Source: Bacillus sp. OV322 (GTDB lineage Bacteria; Bacillota; Bacilli; Bacillales; DSM-1321). From it: 64,000 nucleotides of DNA. Of this stretch, positions 25,681-34,497 are shown in pieces. The notes under the pieces were generated by a model that did not search any database, was not told where the DNA came from, and saw only the letters and a program-made list of their open reading frames with translations. The position numbers and the translations under genes are program-made. The stretch is from NCBI RefSeq assembly GCF_900112495.1, contig NZ_FOMA01000002.1, positions 620,001-684,000 of the forward strand, read 5' to 3'. The first letter of the stretch is position 1; every line of letters starts with the position of its first letter.

Positions 25681-27279
25681 GTGGAGGGATATGGGCTGAA
25701 GGCGCTAAGAGTATCATTGCAGATAAAAATACTGGGGCTTGTTCTATCCCTGGGGCTTCTGCTTATCATTATTTTCACAGGATTTTTCAGTTACATGGAG
25801 AGCAGCCAGATAGAAGAGAGCAAAGGAAGGCTGGCACTGGAAATTTCGAAAACGGTTTCAATTATGCCTGATGTCATCCGGGCTTTCCATAGCAGTGATC
25901 CTTCCAAAACCATTCAGCCTCTTGCTGAAAAAGTCAGGAAAAAAACTGGAGCGGAATTTATAGTAATCGGAAACAAGGATGGAATCCGGTATTCCCATCC
26001 CCTTGCAGCGGAAATCGGAAAAAAAATGAGGGGCGGAGATAATGAGAGGGCCATCACTAAAGGGGATTTTTATGTATCGAAGGCAAAAGGCTCACTCGGA
26101 CCATCTCTTAGAGGAAAGTCTCCCATCTTTAATCAAAAGGGACAAGTAATCGGCATCGTTTCCGTAGGCTTTCTGCTGGAGGATATTAATAAACAAATTA
26201 CAGAAAACATTACAAAGGTCTTGTTTGTCTCTCTTTTTGCCCTCTTAGTCTCCATCATTGGAAGCATAGTGCTTTCAGGGAATATCCGCAGAGATACATT
26301 AGGCTTGGAGCCTTATGAAATTGCTTCTCTTTACAAAGAGAAAAACGCAGTTCTTCATGCCGTGAAGGAAGGGATACTTGCCATCAATAAAGAGGGATTC
26401 ATTACGATGATGAACCAGCCTGCCAAAAGGCTGCTTCATATTAAGGGATCTGTCCGCCATATGAAAGCTGACCGATTATTCCCGTCTGATCATCTTTATG
26501 AGGTTCTAAGCTCCGGAATTCCGGCGATAGATCGGGAAATTACATGGAGAGATAAGACAATTATTGTGAATAGTACCCCTATTTTTGAGAATGGGGGAAT
26601 GAGGGGAGTTGTCGCTTCCTTCCGGGATAAAACAGAAATCGAACAGATGGTCAATACGCTATCTGAAGTAAAAAGATATTCAGAGGACCTTAGAGCCCAA
26701 ACACATGAATTTACCAATAAATTATATGTGCTGTCCGGCCTTTTGCAGCTTGGGGAACATGATGAAGCCCTCAAAATGATCCAAAACGAAACGAATATAC
26801 TGCAATACCAGAATTCGGTAGTATTCAATCAGGTTAAGGATATAAAAGTCCAGGCGATTTTGCTGGGCAAATTAGGAAAGGCCTCGGAAAAAAAGCTGAA
26901 TTTCCATGTAGTTCCGGACAGCCATTTAGAACCGCTGCCAGATCATATCAAGCTTTCCAATTTAATTATCATCCTCGGGAATTTGCTGGATAATGCCTTT
27001 GAGGCAGTGTTTGGAAAAGAAGATGGGGAGGTCTCGTTTTTTGCTACTGATATTGGCAAGGATATTATTTTTGAGATATCTGATAACGGCAAGGGAATGG
27101 GGCCTGAAGAAAAGAGTCATCTTTTTGAGAGGGGATACACATCGAAGAAGGGAAGCGAACCAAGAGGCTATGGGCTTTCAAATGCTGAAGAAGCGGTTAG
27201 GGAACTAGGCGGGATGATTGAGGTGCAAAGCACGGAAGAAAGCGGTACTGATTTTATCGTGTATCTTCCAAAGAAATGA
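25681..27279 (+). CDS. malK: Sensor histidine kinase, MalK/CitS-DcuS type
   Basis: A membrane sensor for C4-dicarboxylates or citrate: helix 1 (about residues 15-37), an extracellular PAS-like sensor domain to about residue 175 including the family motif IRYSHP, helix 2 (about 180-200), a cytoplasmic PAS domain, then a HPK7-type kinase with phosphohistidine H342 in AQTHEFTNKLYVLSGLLQLG and NLLDNAFEAV, DNGKGM and GYGLSN ATP motifs. The GTG at 25681 has its ribosome site GGAGGG inside codons 2-3, so true initiation may be the CTG at 25696. malR follows 16 bp later. Confidence 0.85.
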   Translation: MEGYGLKALRVSLQIKILGLVLSLGLLLIIIFTGFFSYMESSQIEESKGRLALEISKTVSIMPDVIRAFHSSDPSKTIQPLAEKVRKKTGAEFIVIGNKDGIRYSHPLAAEIGKKMRGGDNERAITKGDFYVSKAKGSLGPSLRGKSPIFNQKGQVIGIVSVGFLLEDINKQITENITKVLFVSLFALLVSIIGSIVLSGNIRRDTLGLEPYEIASLYKEKNAVLHAVKEGILAINKEGFITMMNQPAKRLLHIKGSVRHMKADRLFPSDHLYEVLSSGIPAIDREITWRDKTIIVNSTPIFENGGMRGVVASFRDKTEIEQMVNTLSEVKRYSEDLRAQTHEFTNKLYVLSGLLQLGEHDEALKMIQNETNILQYQNSVVFNQVKDIKVQAILLGKLGKASEKKLNFHVVPDSHLEPLPDHIKLSNLIIILGNLLDNAFEAVFGKEDGEVSFFATDIGKDIIFEISDNGKGMGPEEKSHLFERGYTSKKGSEPRGYGLSNAEEAVRELGGMIEVQSTEESGTDFIVYLPKK

Positions 27280-27295
27280 GCAAGGAGGCAGAAAT

Positions 27296-27979
27296 ATGCA
27301 GAAAATCAAAGCGGTTATCGCAGAGGATGACTTTCGGATTGCTGATATTCATGAGAAGTTTCTTGAGGATTTCGATGAAATCGAGGTAGTTGGAAAATCT
27401 CTGAACGGAAAAGAGACCCTTCAGTTATTGAACTCAAAAAATCCCGGTCTGCTGCTGCTTGATGTGTACATGCCGGATGTGCTGGGGACAGAGCTGCTTG
27501 CTGAGATACGCGAGAGATTTCCGGGAATTGGAATTATCATAGTGACAGCGGCCGCAGATAAAGTATTTCTGGAAAAAGCCTTAAGCTACGGAATTGAAAA
27601 TTATCTGATTAAGCCTGTTAGCAGAGAACGTTTTAATAACATCATACAAGAGTTTCTTCATAAGCATGCTCTGATGGAATCCGGACAGGAAGTAGATCAG
27701 AGGTATATTGATCTATTATTTTCCAAAGGGAAACGGGAAGTACCAGGCACTTCCGAAGTCCTGCCGAAAGGAATTGATGAGATCACTCTTGGGAAAGTAA
27801 AGTATGTTCTGCAGACACAAAGAAATGGCTTATCTGCTGAAGAAGCGGGCAAGGAAATAGGGGCTTCAAGAACAACAGCCCGCCGCTATCTTGAATACTT
27901 AATTTCAGTTCAAGAAGGGAAGGCCGAAGTGGTGTACGGGATTGTAGGAAGGCCGGAAAGAAAGTATTATCCTGTTTAA
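27296..27979 (+). CDS. malR: Response regulator, MalR/CitT type
   Basis: A 227-aa regulator: receiver domain (residues 1-125) with acidic pocket EDD and phospho-acceptor D56 in LLLLDVYMPD, and a C-terminal helix-turn-helix (SAEEAGKEIGASRTTARRYLEYL) as in CitB/DcuR regulators. AAGGAGG precedes the ATG at 27296. It is co-transcribed with malK. The citrate-type transporter 440 bp downstream is its likely target. Gene order (pbpD/kapD region) favours MalKR; target favours CitST. Confidence 0.87.
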   Translation: MQKIKAVIAEDDFRIADIHEKFLEDFDEIEVVGKSLNGKETLQLLNSKNPGLLLLDVYMPDVLGTELLAEIRERFPGIGIIIVTAAADKVFLEKALSYGIENYLIKPVSRERFNNIIQEFLHKHALMESGQEVDQRYIDLLFSKGKREVPGTSEVLPKGIDEITLGKVKYVLQTQRNGLSAEEAGKEIGASRTTARRYLEYLISVQEGKAEVVYGIVGRPERKYYPV

Positions 27980-28010
27980 AAGGCGAGGTTCAATAGAACC
28001 GGCCTTTTTT
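27978..28010 (+). terminator. Terminator of malR
   Basis: An interrupted stem (AAAGGC/GGCCTTT outside, GGTTC/GAACC inside) followed by TTTTTT, right after the stop. Confidence 0.65.
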
Positions 28011-28084
28011 AGTATATAGGATGGCTGTTGAATCACATCCGGGCGGGGAGCTCTTGGGGGAAGGCTGCTGTTAAACTTGCGTGC

Positions 28085-28300
28085 CCCATGCTGTGGCCCT
28101 AAGAATGCGAATCACAAAGACGCTGCCGCAGGACGCGGCGTATTTAGTCTTTATTCCTCTAACCAAGGCGCTTACGCTTTACTTGTTATCCAGCTTCAGC
28201 GCCTAGCCTCTCGAGGTCATAAGTGAATTGAAGGCAAAGAGCGCCTTCTATTCTTGCGCGCCTTATGCTGGTCGAGGCTAACCAAGGCGCTTACGCTTTA
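28085..28300 (+). repeat. Structured intergenic repeat, copy D (two fused partial units)
   Basis: The first part holds only the 3' half: AAAGAC/GTCTTT hairpin (28116-28152) around GCCGC/GCGGC. The second holds the 5' half (closing stem 28198-28204 with 28285-28291, and the AAGGC...GCCTT hairpin tip) but lacks the two 3' hairpins and the 5' arm of the long stem. Both parts end with CTAACCAAGGCGCTTACGC (28159-28177 and 28278-28296), so a recombination or slippage event between ends is likely. Confidence 0.8.
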
Positions 28301-28352
28301 ATTGTGAACTTTATGATCAAAATGGTTTTAATTTCTTTTAATTATTTTAATT

Positions 28353-28366
28353 TGTAAACGCTTACA
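28353..28366. promoter_or_regulatory. CcpA cre site upstream of the citrate transporter
   Basis: TGTAAACGCTTACA fits the cre consensus and sits within a longer palindrome with perfect 9-bp arms (AATTTGTAA and TTACAAATT). It lies 52 bp before the citM start and next to a possible -35 (TTGAGT, 28370), so CcpA binding would block transcription when glucose is present. Confidence 0.8.
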
Positions 28367-28417
28367 AATTTGAGTGTTTTTATTACACTGAATGTATAAG
28401 TCAGGGGAGGGATATGG

Positions 28418-29710
28418 ATGCTTGCTTTACTTGGATTTTTAATGATTCTTCTATTTATGGTTTTAATCATGACGAAACGGTTATCTGCGATGGTTGCGCT
28501 GATTGCGGTGCCAATCATATTTGCCCTGATAGGGGGATTTGGGAAAGAAATAGGCCCAATGGCGCTCGAAGGAATTAAAAGTGTGGCGCCTACTGGAATC
28601 ATGATTCTGTTCGCTATTCTCTTTTTTGGGATTTTGATTGACGCAGGTGTATTTGATCCCATCATTTCAGCTATCCTTAAGATAGTAAAAGGAGATCCAG
28701 TGAAGATTGCAATCGGAACTGCAGTGCTTGCACTTATGATTTCTCTTGATGGAGATGGAACCACAACTTATATGATCACCATTTCAGCCATGCTGCCATT
28801 ATATAAACGAATAGGGATGAAGCCCCTTGTCCTGGCAGGGATTGCGGTTTCTGCATCCGGAGTGATGAATCTCCTTCCTTGGGGAGGGCCGACTGCCAGG
28901 GCCATGACCGCCCTGCATTTAGAAATGCATGATATCTTCACTCCAGTCATTCCATCGATGATAGCGGGGATTCTGTTTGTGTTATTCATGTCCTATTGTC
29001 TTGGCAGGAAAGAACGGAAAAGGATAGGGGTTCTTCAAATCGATTTCCGTACAACTGCGATGCAGGCTGCTGCTGCTGAAGGGCCTTCCTTGAAAAGGCC
29101 GAGACTGATTGCTGTAAATTATTTGCTGACAATTGCATTACTGGCTGGATTGATTAAAGAACTGCTTCCGGCGCCAGTATTGTTCATGGCCGGATTTGCT
29201 ATTGCTATCATAATTAATTATCCAAAACTAAGTGATCAAAAAGAAAGGGTCTCACATTACGCAGATAATGCATTGTCTGTCGTTTCCATGGTTTTTGCTG
29301 CAGGGATTTTTACCGGGATTCTTTCAGGAACCAAGATGGTAGATGAAATGGCCAATACAATGATTACACATATCCCAGATGCTTTTGGATCGCACTTTGC
29401 ATTAATTACAGCCATCATTTCGGCACCTTTTACCTTTTTCATGTCTAATGACGCATTTTATTATGGCATCCTTCCATTAATTTCGAAGGCAGCAGCAGGC
29501 TATGGGATTGATCCCGCATTTATCGGGCGGGCATCGCTACTCGGGCTTCCGGTGCATCTGTTAAGCCCGCTTGTGCCGTCCACATATTTATTGGTAGGTA
29601 TGGTAGGCGAGGATTTCGGCGATCTGCAGCGTTCTTTCCTCAAATGGGCATGCGGTTCGGCTGGTATCATGATTCTTGCTGCCATTGTACTTTCTATCAT
29701 CCCTTTATAA
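28418..29710 (+). CDS. citM: CitMHS-family citrate-metal/proton symporter
   Basis: A 430-aa membrane transporter with about 12 helices, closely like B. subtilis CitM: LDGDGTTTYMITISAMLPLYKRIGM, GVMNLLPWGGPTARA, AAGIFTGILSGTKMVDEM, FFMSNDAFYYGILPL and PVHLLSPLVPSTYLLVG. It imports citrate, usually complexed to Mg2+ or Ca2+ in this family. GGGGAGG lies 7 nt before the ATG; another ATG at 28414 is out of frame. A cre site and the upstream two-component system suggest induction by substrate and carbon catabolite repression. Confidence 0.92.
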   Translation: MLALLGFLMILLFMVLIMTKRLSAMVALIAVPIIFALIGGFGKEIGPMALEGIKSVAPTGIMILFAILFFGILIDAGVFDPIISAILKIVKGDPVKIAIGTAVLALMISLDGDGTTTYMITISAMLPLYKRIGMKPLVLAGIAVSASGVMNLLPWGGPTARAMTALHLEMHDIFTPVIPSMIAGILFVLFMSYCLGRKERKRIGVLQIDFRTTAMQAAAAEGPSLKRPRLIAVNYLLTIALLAGLIKELLPAPVLFMAGFAIAIIINYPKLSDQKERVSHYADNALSVVSMVFAAGIFTGILSGTKMVDEMANTMITHIPDAFGSHFALITAIISAPFTFFMSNDAFYYGILPLISKAAAGYGIDPAFIGRASLLGLPVHLLSPLVPSTYLLVGMVGEDFGDLQRSFLKWACGSAGIMILAAIVLSIIPL

Positions 29711-30008
29711 TCCTAAGAAGCTGTTTCACTGGCCCATGTAAGGCCTTTGAAGCAGCCTCTTTTTATTTTATCTTTGGCTCCACATGGTGTTTGTTCTAAA
29801 GCGTGATTTGAAAGAGGTTTTGCCCTATTTTTAGGTGAAGCGAAATCCAGACATTTATGATATTTGGATATGAATGCAATTGTAAAAAAATCCCTTCATG
29901 AAAGAATGAGAGACGGAAAATACTATGTAATAGAAATGCTGTCAAGTTCACTTCTCAAATGTCACTTGCTGATTTATAGATCAGGGGTAAGGAAAGGATG
30001 TTGCAAAA
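29711..30008. other. citM-yteA intergenic region
   Basis: Contains the citM terminator (AGCTGTTTCA...TTGAAGCAGC, 29719-29765, then a T-rich tract). I see nothing else with structure or coding potential. Confidence 0.6.
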
Positions 30009-30758
30009 ATGCTCTCCAAAAGACAAACCGAAATATTTAAAACGAATCTGCAAAACCTAAAGAAGGATCTGGAGGACAGATTAGAGGCAAATGGGGATCT
30101 GAACTTGAATGAAGATCATCCGCATGCTTCAACGGGCGAGCTATCGAGCTATGACAATCATCCCGGAGATGAAGGCTCTGAACTTTATGAACGGGAAAAG
30201 GACATCGCTTTGTACGAGCATTACCAAAACGAAATCAAAGACATTGAGGGTGCACTGCAAGCGATTGATGAAGGGGCCTATGGTACGTGTAAGGTCTGTT
30301 CTGGTGAGATTCCTGTTGAAAGATTGGAGGCTTTGCCTACGACTCAATTTTGTATAGCGCACAGTCCTTCACAGGATACCTCCCATAACCGCCCGGTAGA
30401 GGAGGGTGTTTTAATGCCACCTTTCGGGAAATTTGAAAAAGATGAAGAAGATGAAAATGTAGCATATGATGCGGAAGATTCCTGGCAGGATGTCGCAAGC
30501 TACGGCACTTCAGAGTCCCCTTCGGATTTTGCAAGGCCTCCTGGCCATTATGATGACATGTATGTGGAATCAGAAGAAAATACCGGCTATGTTGAGGATT
30601 ATGAAAACTTTGCCGGAACTGATATAGAGGGGAAAAATGTTACGGTATATCCTAATTCCCAGCATGAGCAATACGAAGATCTTCTTGATGAACAAGGTAC
30701 CATGACAAGCTTTGGCGATCTGCCTGCATATGAACATGATCCTTATACAGAGGATTAA
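30009..30758 (+). CDS. yteA: YteA family DksA/TraR-like zinc-finger protein
   Basis: 249 aa: an N-terminal coiled coil (residues 1-85, with the acidic DNHPGDEGSELYEREKD tip typical of the family), then a DksA/TraR-like zinc finger CKVCSGEIPVERLEALPTTQFCIAH in which the fourth ligand is His in place of Cys, then a long acidic, poorly ordered tail. B. subtilis YteA is a sporulation-associated member. DksA-type proteins bind RNA polymerase, but this role is not established for YteA. Confidence 0.88.
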   Translation: MLSKRQTEIFKTNLQNLKKDLEDRLEANGDLNLNEDHPHASTGELSSYDNHPGDEGSELYEREKDIALYEHYQNEIKDIEGALQAIDEGAYGTCKVCSGEIPVERLEALPTTQFCIAHSPSQDTSHNRPVEEGVLMPPFGKFEKDEEDENVAYDAEDSWQDVASYGTSESPSDFARPPGHYDDMYVESEENTGYVEDYENFAGTDIEGKNVTVYPNSQHEQYEDLLDEQGTMTSFGDLPAYEHDPYTED

Positions 30759-30763
30759 AAAGG

Positions 30764-30795
30764 AAAAGTGTGAAGAGAGGTCTTCACACTTTTTT
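30764..30795. terminator. Bidirectional terminator between yteA and patB
   Basis: AAAAGTGTGAAGA pairs with TCTTCACACTTTT across GAGG. Confidence 0.88.
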
Positions 30796-30797
30796 GA

Positions 30798-31967
30798 TTA
30801 TGCTAATGCGGTTTTTAACCGGCTTAGGCCGTCAAGCAGCATGCTTCGCGGACAGCCGATGTTCATCCGGACAAATTCTTCTCCGCCCGGTCCGTATTTT
30901 TCGCCTGGTTCTAGTGCAATCTTGCCCTTTGAAATGAGCCTTTCCTGGATGCTTTTGCCGCTCAAGCCCAGCTTCCTGCAATCTATCCATAATAGGTAAG
31001 AGGCTTCTGGGTGGATGCATCTTAATTGCGGCAGCTCACTTTTAATGAATTCCTCTGCAATCCGGATGTTTTCCTGCAGGTAAGTCAGCAGGGAATTCAG
31101 CCAAGCTTCTCCGTGAAGGTAGGCGGCTTCAGTGGCAGTAAGTGCAAACAAATTTAAACCGTGAAAGCCATTTTTGTGCTGATATTCATTTAGGCGATTT
31201 TGAATGAGGGTATTGCTGCATATGATTAACGAAGACTGCAGGCCGGCAATATTGAATGTTTTGCTTGGTGCCATAAGTGTAATGACATTTTCCGTGAAGC
31301 GGGCATCAAGGGAGGCAAGCGGCAAATGGGTGAGACCGGAGTGGCTTAAATCACCATGTATTTCGTCAGAAACCACTAAAGCCTGATATTTTAGGCATAG
31401 TTCGCCAATTTTCTGAAGCTCCGTCCGGCGCCAAATTCTTCCTCCGGGGTTATGCGGACTGCAAAGCAAGACCATTTTGACACCACTTTTAAGCTTTTGC
31501 TCAAAATCTTCAAAGTTAATCTCATAATGATCTTCAATTAAAGAAAGCTGGTTATTTACGACGGTCCTATTATTATTTTTTATCATATCAAAGAAAGGTG
31601 TGTAGACGGGAGATTGAATCATAACTTTATCTCCTGGTTCTGTCAGAGCATTGATTGCAGTGCCAATCGCAGCGACGATGCCCGGGCTAAAGGTAATCCA
31701 TTCTTTTTGGATGGTCCAGCTGTGCCGCTTTTCCATCCAATTTATAATAGAAGTATATATGGATTCTGATGGCGCTGTATAACCGAACACTGGGTGCTTA
31801 ATTCTTGAAATGAGCGCCTCCTGGACTTCAGGGGGAGAAGGGAAATCCATATCTGCTACCCACATTGGAAGCAAGTCCTTGGCACCAAACAAGATTTCTG
31901 TTTTATCCCATTTTACTGATCCTGTATTCCTTCTTTCAATCATGCTTTCAAAAGTATTGTATTCCAA
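30798..31967 (-). CDS. patB: Cystathionine beta-lyase (MalY/PatB)
   Basis: A PLP-dependent C-S lyase of 389 aa that cleaves cystathionine to homocysteine, pyruvate and ammonia. The fold-type I features are WDKTEILFG...LPMWVADMDF, FGYTAP, CSPHNPGGR, VVSDEIHGDL and the PLP lysine K236 in APSKTFNIAGLQ. YGPGGEEFVRMNIGCPR ends the protein. The start is a TTG, preceded by GGCGGTGAA. It is close to B. subtilis PatB (387 aa) and in the same neighbourhood. Confidence 0.94.
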   Translation of the reverse strand: MEYNTFESMIERRNTGSVKWDKTEILFGAKDLLPMWVADMDFPSPPEVQEALISRIKHPVFGYTAPSESIYTSIINWMEKRHSWTIQKEWITFSPGIVAAIGTAINALTEPGDKVMIQSPVYTPFFDMIKNNNRTVVNNQLSLIEDHYEINFEDFEQKLKSGVKMVLLCSPHNPGGRIWRRTELQKIGELCLKYQALVVSDEIHGDLSHSGLTHLPLASLDARFTENVITLMAPSKTFNIAGLQSSLIICSNTLIQNRLNEYQHKNGFHGLNLFALTATEAAYLHGEAWLNSLLTYLQENIRIAEEFIKSELPQLRCIHPEASYLLWIDCRKLGLSGKSIQERLISKGKIALEPGEKYGPGGEEFVRMNIGCPRSMLLDGLSRLKTALA

Positions 31968-32108
31968 TATCGTTCACCGCCTATGAATTTGATTTAAATA
32001 TAATTACTTTTTTGCCTGATCATTATTCGGCCTCTGACTGGAAATGAAATTATGTGTTACTATATATCATAACAAGAACTCAGGAAATTTTTAAGCAGGT
32101 GATAACAA

Positions 32109-32369
32109 ATGGAAAATCAGCAAATGAATATAGAATTGGTTGCCGCTCTGCAAAACTGGGATCCCTTTCAGCTTGGAGAGGACTTTTATGAAACGGAAAT
32201 TGCCGACGTACTCATAAGCATGCGGGAATGTACAACCAGTTTGCAGCTTGCAGAAAAGATTCAGGACATTTACGAATTTTCTTTTGAAGAAGTTTTGGAT
32301 ATTGAGAAATGCCAGTCGATGGCCAGCCATCTTTTTTTTATTAAAAATAATGCAAGCTGTTCGATATAA
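32109..32369 (+). CDS. yugE: YugE, DUF1871 protein
   Basis: An 86-aa acidic helical protein. NWDPFQLGEDFYETEIADVLISM is the recognisable DUF1871 core, and the length equals B. subtilis YugE. AGGTGAT lies before the ATG. Function unknown. It is convergent with yugF across a shared terminator, the same arrangement as in B. subtilis. Confidence 0.88.
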   Translation: MENQQMNIELVAALQNWDPFQLGEDFYETEIADVLISMRECTTSLQLAEKIQDIYEFSFEEVLDIEKCQSMASHLFFIKNNASCSI

Positions 32370-32372
32370 GGC

Positions 32373-32409
32373 AACACGGCTAGGAAGCAAATTCCTTGCC
32401 GTGTTTTTA
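32373..32409. terminator. Terminator between yugE and yugF
   Basis: AACACGGC (32373-32380) pairs with GCCGTGTT (32398-32405), then TTTAT; its 3' arm reaches the yugF stop. An inner AGGAA/TTCCT pair extends the stem. Confidence 0.8.
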
Positions 32410-33240
32410 TTTGGCGTCCAAAAAGAAATCCCTCATATAACGATGAACCATTTCCGGCTGTTCTTCCGGAAGCAAATGCCCGGTATCTTTTATTACAATC
32501 AAGGATGAATTAGGCAGATCGCGATGAAGCCTTTGTCCAATTGTTAAAGGAACTACTTTATCATGTTCACCCCAAATCAGGAGGCATCTTGTCTGGATAT
32601 TATGCAAATCCTGTTCTGCAAGATCTCCTTCCCGGTCTCTCAGCATTTTTGCCAGTGCCTTGAATATCTGATTATCCAAAAATGGTGTGAGATAGCCTGT
32701 GCGCATATCATCATCGATTAAATTCTGGTTATATACGACATTCTGCAGATTCTTTTCGATTCCCGTTTTTTCAAGCCGGCGCCGGACAAGATACGGAAAA
32801 AAAGGCAAATGACTTATATATTTAAGATGCCGCTGAGCTCCCGGCAAGTAACTGGAAGAACATAAGAGAACGGTATCTGAAATGAGATCAGGCCGGTTTT
32901 TCATCACATACATGGAAATCTGCCCGCCCATGGAGTGGCCGGCCAGGCAGCAGGATTTCACACCTTCCGCCTCAAGGTATTGAATGACCGTCATAGCCAG
33001 ATTATTGCAGGAATATGTAAATGAAGTGGATTTCCCGCTCTGCCCAAATGGAGGGAGGTCAATGGATATCACTGTAAAGTCGTCCGCCAGGTATGGAATG
33101 AGACGCCTGAAACTGAAGGAGGAAGAAAGAAACCCGTGCAGCAGGACAAGTACAGGGGCACTGCTGCTCTGCTCAAAACGCTCGACATATAGTTCTGTGC
33201 CATTAATATTGTGTACTGACTTTTCAATGTTAAGCGCCAT
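32407..33240 (-). CDS. yugF: Alpha/beta hydrolase YugF
   Basis: A 277-aa alpha/beta hydrolase. LLHGFLSSSFSFRRLIPYL gives the oxyanion loop, LAGHSMGGQISMYV holds the nucleophile serine, LLIWGEHDKVVP the acid, and IKDTGHLLPEEQPE the catalytic histidine. It follows B. subtilis YugF closely. The substrate is not known. AAGGAGA precedes the ATG. Confidence 0.92.
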   Translation of the reverse strand: MALNIEKSVHNINGTELYVERFEQSSSAPVLVLLHGFLSSSFSFRRLIPYLADDFTVISIDLPPFGQSGKSTSFTYSCNNLAMTVIQYLEAEGVKSCCLAGHSMGGQISMYVMKNRPDLISDTVLLCSSSYLPGAQRHLKYISHLPFFPYLVRRRLEKTGIEKNLQNVVYNQNLIDDDMRTGYLTPFLDNQIFKALAKMLRDREGDLAEQDLHNIQTRCLLIWGEHDKVVPLTIGQRLHRDLPNSSLIVIKDTGHLLPEEQPEMVHRYMRDFFLDAK

Positions 33241-33819
33241 TATAATTTCTCCTTATCACTGTTTTCCTTATTTTACCCATTATGATATAACGTATGGCCG
33301 TAAGTTTATTTTTTTTTTGGCTTAAGGCATGAATGAAGCGGAACAGATGGGGAGAAGCTATAGGCGCAGTAGGAATTATAATAGGCCGGTTATGCCTCTC
33401 CCTGTGAGCAGCTTGTGCAAACAGAAAAAAAGGCTGCCCATTACAGGCAGCCTTCAAAAAGGGGGAATACTTGAAAAGCATTCATACAGCAAGCGCGGCC
33501 GTATTAAATGTTTCCGGCTCAAATAAGCCTTAAAAGTCTTACAATCATTATGACCGCCCTTTTTAAGGAATATACCTGCTTAGACAGAAATAAAAGCCAA
33601 GAATGTATGCAGGGTTTAAGAATGGCTGAATGGTGGAAATTACTTTTTGTAGCCTTTTCCTCTTTTTTTTGTTATGGTGAAGGAGATTATGAGCCAGTGA
33701 AAATAATTGCTGATCTGAAAATGTCATCAATATCCATTTTGATAATTTTGAAAATGTATGATATAATTTTATATTGCGTGAAAAAGAGGAAAAAATATAT
33801 TTTATTTAGGAGTGTTTCC
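33241..33819. other. yugF-yugI intergenic region
   Basis: 579 bp. It holds a hairpin AGGCTGCC-CATTACA-GGCAGCCT near 33434-33456 and the yugI promoter near its 3' end. An in-frame extension of yugI to 33508 exists but lacks a ribosome site and family similarity. Confidence 0.6.
33739..33767 (+). promoter_or_regulatory. Sigma-A promoter of yugI
   Basis: TTGATA (33739-33744), a 17-bp spacer and TATAAT (33762-33767): a near-consensus housekeeping promoter 52 bp before the yugI start. Confidence 0.8.
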
Positions 33820-34224
33820 ATGTCTGAAAAATACGAAGTTGGTAATGTTGTTGCAGGTAAAGTGACAGGCATCCAGCCATACGGTGCTTTTGTTGCGTTA
33901 GACGATTCTACACAAGGTCTTGTTCATATTTCTGAAATTACTCACGGATATGTAAAAGATATCAACGAACATTTAAAAGTTGGCGATGAAGTACAAGTTA
34001 AAGTACTTTCAATCGACGAAGCTGCAGGAAAAATCGGATTATCTATCCGTGCAACTGAAGAAGCTCCTGAGCGTCCGGCTGCTCCAGCTAAAAAAGCGCC
34101 TAAAAAACGCCAGGCAGCTGTTAAAGCTACAACAAACGACTCTGGTGAAGGCTTTAACACATTAAAAGATAAGCTTCAAGAGTGGATTGACCAATCTCAG
34201 CGCGAAGATTTAATTAAAAAATAA
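33820..34224 (+). CDS. yugI: S1 RNA-binding domain protein YugI (general stress protein 13)
   Basis: 134 aa. The S1 domain fills residues 1-75 (VGNVVAGKVTGIQPYGAFVALDD, GLVHISEITHGYVKDINEHLKVGDEVQVKVL), followed by a Lys/Pro/Ala-rich basic linker and a C-terminal GFNTLKDKLQEWID helix. B. subtilis YugI is a ribosome-associated general stress protein. The ATG at 33820 has TAGGAG before it. A strong sigma-A promoter and a terminator frame the gene as a single unit. Confidence 0.95.
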   Translation: MSEKYEVGNVVAGKVTGIQPYGAFVALDDSTQGLVHISEITHGYVKDINEHLKVGDEVQVKVLSIDEAAGKIGLSIRATEEAPERPAAPAKKAPKKRQAAVKATTNDSGEGFNTLKDKLQEWIDQSQREDLIKK

Positions 34225-34237
34225 GAACCGCTGCAAG

Positions 34238-34271
34238 GCCGACAGGTATTTATCTGTTGGTTTTTTTTTTG
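34238..34271 (+). terminator. Terminator of yugI
   Basis: CCGACAG-GTATTTAT-CTGTTGG (one G-U) followed by a run of ten T. Confidence 0.88.
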
Positions 34272-34497
34272 CTTTATTGGAGACATTGCATCTGAAACCC
34301 CTGTTTTTTATGCGTGACGCGAAAGAATTCAGTACCTTTTAATAAAGAAATATCAAAAAACGAAAAAAAGAGGACCGCTCTGCATGAATCATTCCATAGC
34401 CGCTAACATCATCGTATGCAGAAATGGACATGAACAAGAAAACGATCCTCAATTTTGCCGAATGGGCATTTATACTGGTCTGTCTTTATAAACCATC

